48,111 bases of DNA from Rheinheimera soli (GTDB taxonomy: Bacteria; Pseudomonadota; Gammaproteobacteria; Enterobacterales; Alteromonadaceae), in contig NZ_JAJOYU010000035.1 of assembly GCF_021290985.1 (NCBI RefSeq), positions 1 through 48,111 on the forward strand. Direction: 5' to 3'. The notes beneath the pieces are model-generated. The model worked only from the letters and a program-made list of their open reading frames with translations, did no database searches and was not told the DNA's origin. Position 1 is the stretch's first letter. Every line of letters begins with the position of its first letter. Below are positions 45,514-48,111 of this stretch, one piece after another. Both the position numbers and the translations under genes were made by a program.

Positions 45514-46965
45514 ATGATTCGATTTGGTATTTTAGGAGCTGTATTAACAGCAGTAGTTTCTTGTACTCCGGTACAGGAACCTGTTCAGCTTCATCAAATT
45601 TATCAAAGAGATAGCATTCGTGTTGGCATTTTAAACAGCCCTACCAGCTACTATGTAGGAGCCGATGGCCCTACAGGGTATGACTATGAACTGTCGGTCG
45701 CATTAGCAGAAAAATTAGGCGTTGAGCTGGAGCTATTCCCCAGTTATCAGCGTGAAGAGTTACTGCAAAAATTGGATTCAGGTCAGGTCGACTATATAGC
45801 TGGCGGTTTGGCTGTGACAGAAAGTCGCAAACAGAAGTATCGTATAGCGCCAGCTTATTTATGGCGTAACGAAGTGCTGGTGTACCGTAAGGGCCAGAAA
45901 AAGCCCAATAGTTTTACAGATATCAAAGAACCCATACTGGTGCCAAAAGACAGCTCTCTGGCTGAAACCCTGAGTGTGGTGCAAAAAGACCATCCACAAT
46001 TGCAATGGCGGGAAAGTGAATCTGAGGATGCAGATGAACTGCTGCAGCAAGTCGAAGACGGTAAAATTCCTTATACGCTGGTCGATTCCAACTTATTGGC
46101 TGTCAATCAGCGTTTTTTCCCCAACCTTACAGTCGCCTTTAAAGTAAAAGAACAGCAGCCCGTAGCCTGGCTTCTGAGCAACAAAGCCGACGATTCATTC
46201 TGGGCTGTGTTAATTGAGTTTTTTGGTCAGAATTATCAATCCGGCGATTTATTGAGTCTGGAAGACAAATACTTTGGCCATATCCGCCGTTTTGATTACA
46301 TAGCCACGCTGGATTACATCAAAGCTATTGAAAAAGATTTACCCCGCTATCAGCCTTTGTTCGAGAAGTATGCGGGTAACTTCGACTGGCGTTTATTGGC
46401 CGCTATTGGTTATCAGGAATCGAACTGGCGACCTGATGCCAGAAGTTCGACTGGTGTAGTGGGTTTAATGATGCTAACGGTCAGTACAGCTCAGACTATG
46501 GGCGTCAGCAGCAGGTTGGATCCAGCGCAAAGTATCAGAGGTGGCGCCCGGTATCTGCAGCGTATGGTTGAACGTATTCCTGAGCGGATCCAGATGCCAG
46601 ACCGGCTCTGGTTTGCCATTGCAGCTTATAATATTGGCTGGGGCCATGTTGAAAGTGCTCGTGTGCTGACAGAGCGCGATGGTGCCAATCCGGACCAATG
46701 GCATGAAGTGAAACAACGTCTGCCTTTGCTGCAGCAAAAACGTTATTACCAGAATACAAAACTGGGTTACGCCCGTGGTGCTCAGGCCGTTTATTATGTC
46801 GAAAACGTGCGCCGTTTCTACGACACCTTATTGTGGGTTGATGAAAAGAAAAAAACTGAGCAAAGGTTAGATCAACAAAAACAGCGCCTTAACGAGCAAT
46901 TTGGTGATAAAGCAGTAAATTCAGAAGAAAAGTCAGGGAACATCAGCACTCCTAAGCAGTCTTAG
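45514..46965 (+). CDS. mltF: membrane-bound lytic murein transglycosylase F
   Basis: The 483-residue protein has a signal with lipobox VVSC (14-17), indicating a lipoprotein. A periplasmic solute-binding (SBP_bac_3) domain (about 35-260) is followed by a lysozyme-like SLT domain (about 280-440), with catalytic Glu302 in GYQESNW and AIAAYNIGWGHV. It cleaves glycan strands of peptidoglycan. The C-terminal tail is charged and low-complexity (KKKTEQRLDQQKQRLNEQ). AAAGG nine bases upstream supports the ATG. It is divergent from purL. Confidence 0.95.
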   Translation: MIRFGILGAVLTAVVSCTPVQEPVQLHQIYQRDSIRVGILNSPTSYYVGADGPTGYDYELSVALAEKLGVELELFPSYQREELLQKLDSGQVDYIAGGLAVTESRKQKYRIAPAYLWRNEVLVYRKGQKKPNSFTDIKEPILVPKDSSLAETLSVVQKDHPQLQWRESESEDADELLQQVEDGKIPYTLVDSNLLAVNQRFFPNLTVAFKVKEQQPVAWLLSNKADDSFWAVLIEFFGQNYQSGDLLSLEDKYFGHIRRFDYIATLDYIKAIEKDLPRYQPLFEKYAGNFDWRLLAAIGYQESNWRPDARSSTGVVGLMMLTVSTAQTMGVSSRLDPAQSIRGGARYLQRMVERIPERIQMPDRLWFAIAAYNIGWGHVESARVLTERDGANPDQWHEVKQRLPLLQQKRYYQNTKLGYARGAQAVYYVENVRRFYDTLLWVDEKKKTEQRLDQQKQRLNEQFGDKAVNSEEKSGNISTPKQS

Positions 46966-46979
46966 TGTTGTAACTGCAT

Positions 46980-47000
46980 CGCTAAGCTTTTATATTAGCG
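46980..47000 (+). terminator. weak hairpin after mltF
   Basis: CGCTAA (46980-46985) pairs with TTAGCG (46995-47000) across a nine-base AT-rich loop. It is followed by AAAATAATTT and not by a clean T-run, so function is doubtful. Confidence 0.3.
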
Positions 47001-47021
47001 AAAATAATTTGGAGCCTTTGA

Positions 47022-47189
47022 ATGTTAAAACGTAAAAAACCAACAATGCTGCGCAAGCGGCGATTAATGGATGTTGCATCCAGCAGAAGACGCGTCAGCC
47101 GCAATATGACGATGTTAAAATTAAACAGACGTCGCCGCTCTTTTCAGTCCATCCAGGATTTAGCCAGCGCCACCGAAGCTATTGCTTAA
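47022..47189 (+). CDS. 55-residue highly basic protein, unrecognised
   Basis: The sequence starts MLKRKKPTMLRKRRLMDVAS and contains further Arg runs (SSRRRVSR, NRRRRS), then a short C-terminal tail DLASATEAIA. About a third of the residues are Lys or Arg, suggesting nucleic-acid or ribosome binding. GGAG seven bases before the ATG is a good ribosome site. The last 11 bases overlap the convergent tadA end. No family is recognised; the gene is supported by the ribosome site and its complete frame, and was too short for ordinary ORF cut-offs. Confidence 0.65.
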   Translation: MLKRKKPTMLRKRRLMDVASSRRRVSRNMTMLKLNRRRRSFQSIQDLASATEAIA

Positions 47190-47700
47190 CCTCTCCGTCC
47201 TCAATACTCTGTTGTTTTTCCTGCTGTTTTAAAGCCTTTTGTTCAGCCCTGCGACGGCGGAAAAATTCAGAGAGTTTGTCTGCACATTGCTGCATCAAAA
47301 AACCATCCGATACATCAAGCTGATGGTTTAATACCGGATGACGCACTATATCCAGCACTGAACCTGCGGCTCCTGTTTTGGCATCTTTAGCGCCAAACAC
47401 CAGGCGTTTTATTCTGCTGTGCACCAACAGACCTGCGCACATAGCGCAAGGCTCTAACGTGACATACAAAGTGCAATCAATTAAGCGATAATTGCCAATT
47501 TTTTCTGCCGCCTGACGGATGGCAATCATTTCTGCGTGAGCAGAAGGATCATTGAGCTGAATCGACTGATTCCAGCCCTCCCCCAATACCACGCCGTCTT
47601 TTACCACCACAGCACCTACCGGAATTTCGCCGCTTTGTTCCGCCTTGTCGGCAAGCTGCAAAGCATACTGCATCCAGTATAAATCGTTGTCTGCTGTCAT
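47179..47700 (-). CDS. tadA: tRNA-specific adenosine deaminase
   Basis: The 173-residue zinc deaminase has the motif HAE (His55, Glu57) and PCAMC (Cys85, Cys88). It converts A34 of tRNA-Arg(ACG) to inosine. Length is close to the E. coli protein (167). The C-terminal tail is Lys/Gln/Glu-rich (RRRRAEQKALKQQEKQQ). It converges on the 55-residue basic gene. Confidence 0.96.
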   Translation of the reverse strand: MTADNDLYWMQYALQLADKAEQSGEIPVGAVVVKDGVVLGEGWNQSIQLNDPSAHAEMIAIRQAAEKIGNYRLIDCTLYVTLEPCAMCAGLLVHSRIKRLVFGAKDAKTGAAGSVLDIVRHPVLNHQLDVSDGFLMQQCADKLSEFFRRRRAEQKALKQQEKQQSIEDGEVKQ

Positions 47701-47813
47701 CTTTGCCTCTTGTGTTGCTGCTGAATCTGGCTAATTTTACCAGCTAAGGTTAAGCTTTTGACTATATTTTAGTTATTTTGTTACAAATAAACTGACAACA
47801 GTACAGCTAACAC

Positions 47814-47843
47814 TTTGATAATTAATCAAATAATGACTATGGT
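47814..47843 (+). promoter_or_regulatory. candidate promoter with overlapping palindrome, PspB-like gene
   Basis: TTGATA (47815-47820), a 17-base spacer and TATGGT (47838-47843) could be a sigma-70 promoter. The inverted repeat TTTGAT-AATTA-ATCAAA (47814-47830) overlaps the -35 box. Its five-base spacer differs from the four of an FNR site. It may be an operator for an unknown regulator. Confidence 0.45.
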
Positions 47844-47893
47844 ATAGCTATTGCTTAACCAGTAGTGTTTTTAATCTATACAGAGGGATGATC

Positions 47894-48111
47894 ATGGGAG
47901 TATTTGACGTAGGCTTTATCGCAGTTTTAGGTGCTTTTGCATATGCGTTTTATGAAAATCACAATAAAACAAAAATTAAGCTGCAACAATCATCGGCCAG
48001 TGGCGATGAGCTTCGTCAGCAAATTGAACAGCTGAAACAACGGGTTGCAACTTTAGAGACGATAGTGACAGATAAGTCCTATCAGCTGAAACACGAAATT
48101 AATAAGCTGTT
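47894..48111 (+). CDS. PspB-like membrane protein with coiled coil (cut by window end)
   Basis: About 72 residues are visible. A hydrophobic N-terminus (MGVFDVGFIAVLGAFAYAFYE) is followed by a Lys/Gln-rich coiled coil with LKQRVATLETIVTDKSYQLKHEINKL. The arrangement, one membrane helix then a RxxxLExIxxD motif, resembles phage-shock protein B, but no other psp gene is in view. GAGGG lies six bases before ATG 47894; an ATG two codons earlier is too close. No stop is reached before the window ends. Confidence 0.7.
   Translation, partial: MGVFDVGFIAVLGAFAYAFYENHNKTKIKLQQSSASGDELRQQIEQLKQRVATLETIVTDKSYQLKHEINKL

Overview
The window is chromosomal DNA of a gammaproteobacterium. The ribF-ileS-lspA-fkpB-ispH block next to murJ and rpsT, followed by a type IV minor-pilin operon, the divergent dnaQ/rnhA pair, and close protein similarity to Alteromonadales-type families (a TIGR03503-like protein, DUF2750, OmpW, OlsF-like) suggest a Rheinheimera/Alishewanella-like organism. 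That genus guess is an inference from gene order and protein style, not a database result. Most of the window is ordinary core genome with short spacers, good Shine-Dalgarno sites and many one- or four-base gene overlaps.

Layout. 1-2148 is an accessory edge: a truncated membrane KAP/YobI-like P-loop NTPase, then about 840 AT-rich bases without a convincing gene but with repeated GGTCACC/GGACACC motifs, abutting the 3' end of an array of four identical tRNA-Asp genes (2149-2545). This looks like one end of a tRNA-integrated island. 2654-11106 is housekeeping: TIGR03503-like protein, dnaQ, rnhA, a TauE/SafE exporter, a periplasmic glutathione peroxidase, a DUF2750 protein, ettA, glnB and nadE.

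11268-21955 is the most interesting part: two consecutive sets of type IV pilus minor-pilin genes. Set A (fimT-pilV-pilW-pilX-pilY1-pilE, reading on the minus strand) is complete and sits beside ispH, as in many gammaproteobacteria. Set B follows directly in the same order (pilV-pilW-pilX-pilY1-like-pilE), with its fimT partner inverted at the far end. Its PilY1 is a 518-residue form without the von Willebrand A domain, yet it keeps a textbook PilY1 calcium loop that is degenerate in the full-length PilY1 of set A.

22125-29900 is the conserved lipoprotein/translation/cell-wall block (ispH, fkpB, lspA, ileS, ribF, murJ, rpsT). 30099-38498 mixes a putative persulfide-sensing ArsR regulator, a secreted M28 peptidase, small membrane proteins, smrA, a crotonase/GhrA-like pair, an LpxH-like phosphatase, and an OlsF-like ornithine-lipid synthase preceded by a Pho-box-like site. 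38612-48111 holds an orphan secreted cysteine-rich protein, ompW, a PilZ protein, purL, mltF, a 55-residue very basic protein, tadA, and the start of a PspB-like protein cut by the window end.

Start codons were moved from the longest open frame wherever a Shine-Dalgarno site, a family N-terminus or a prepilin leader favoured a shorter form; each case is explained in its entry.
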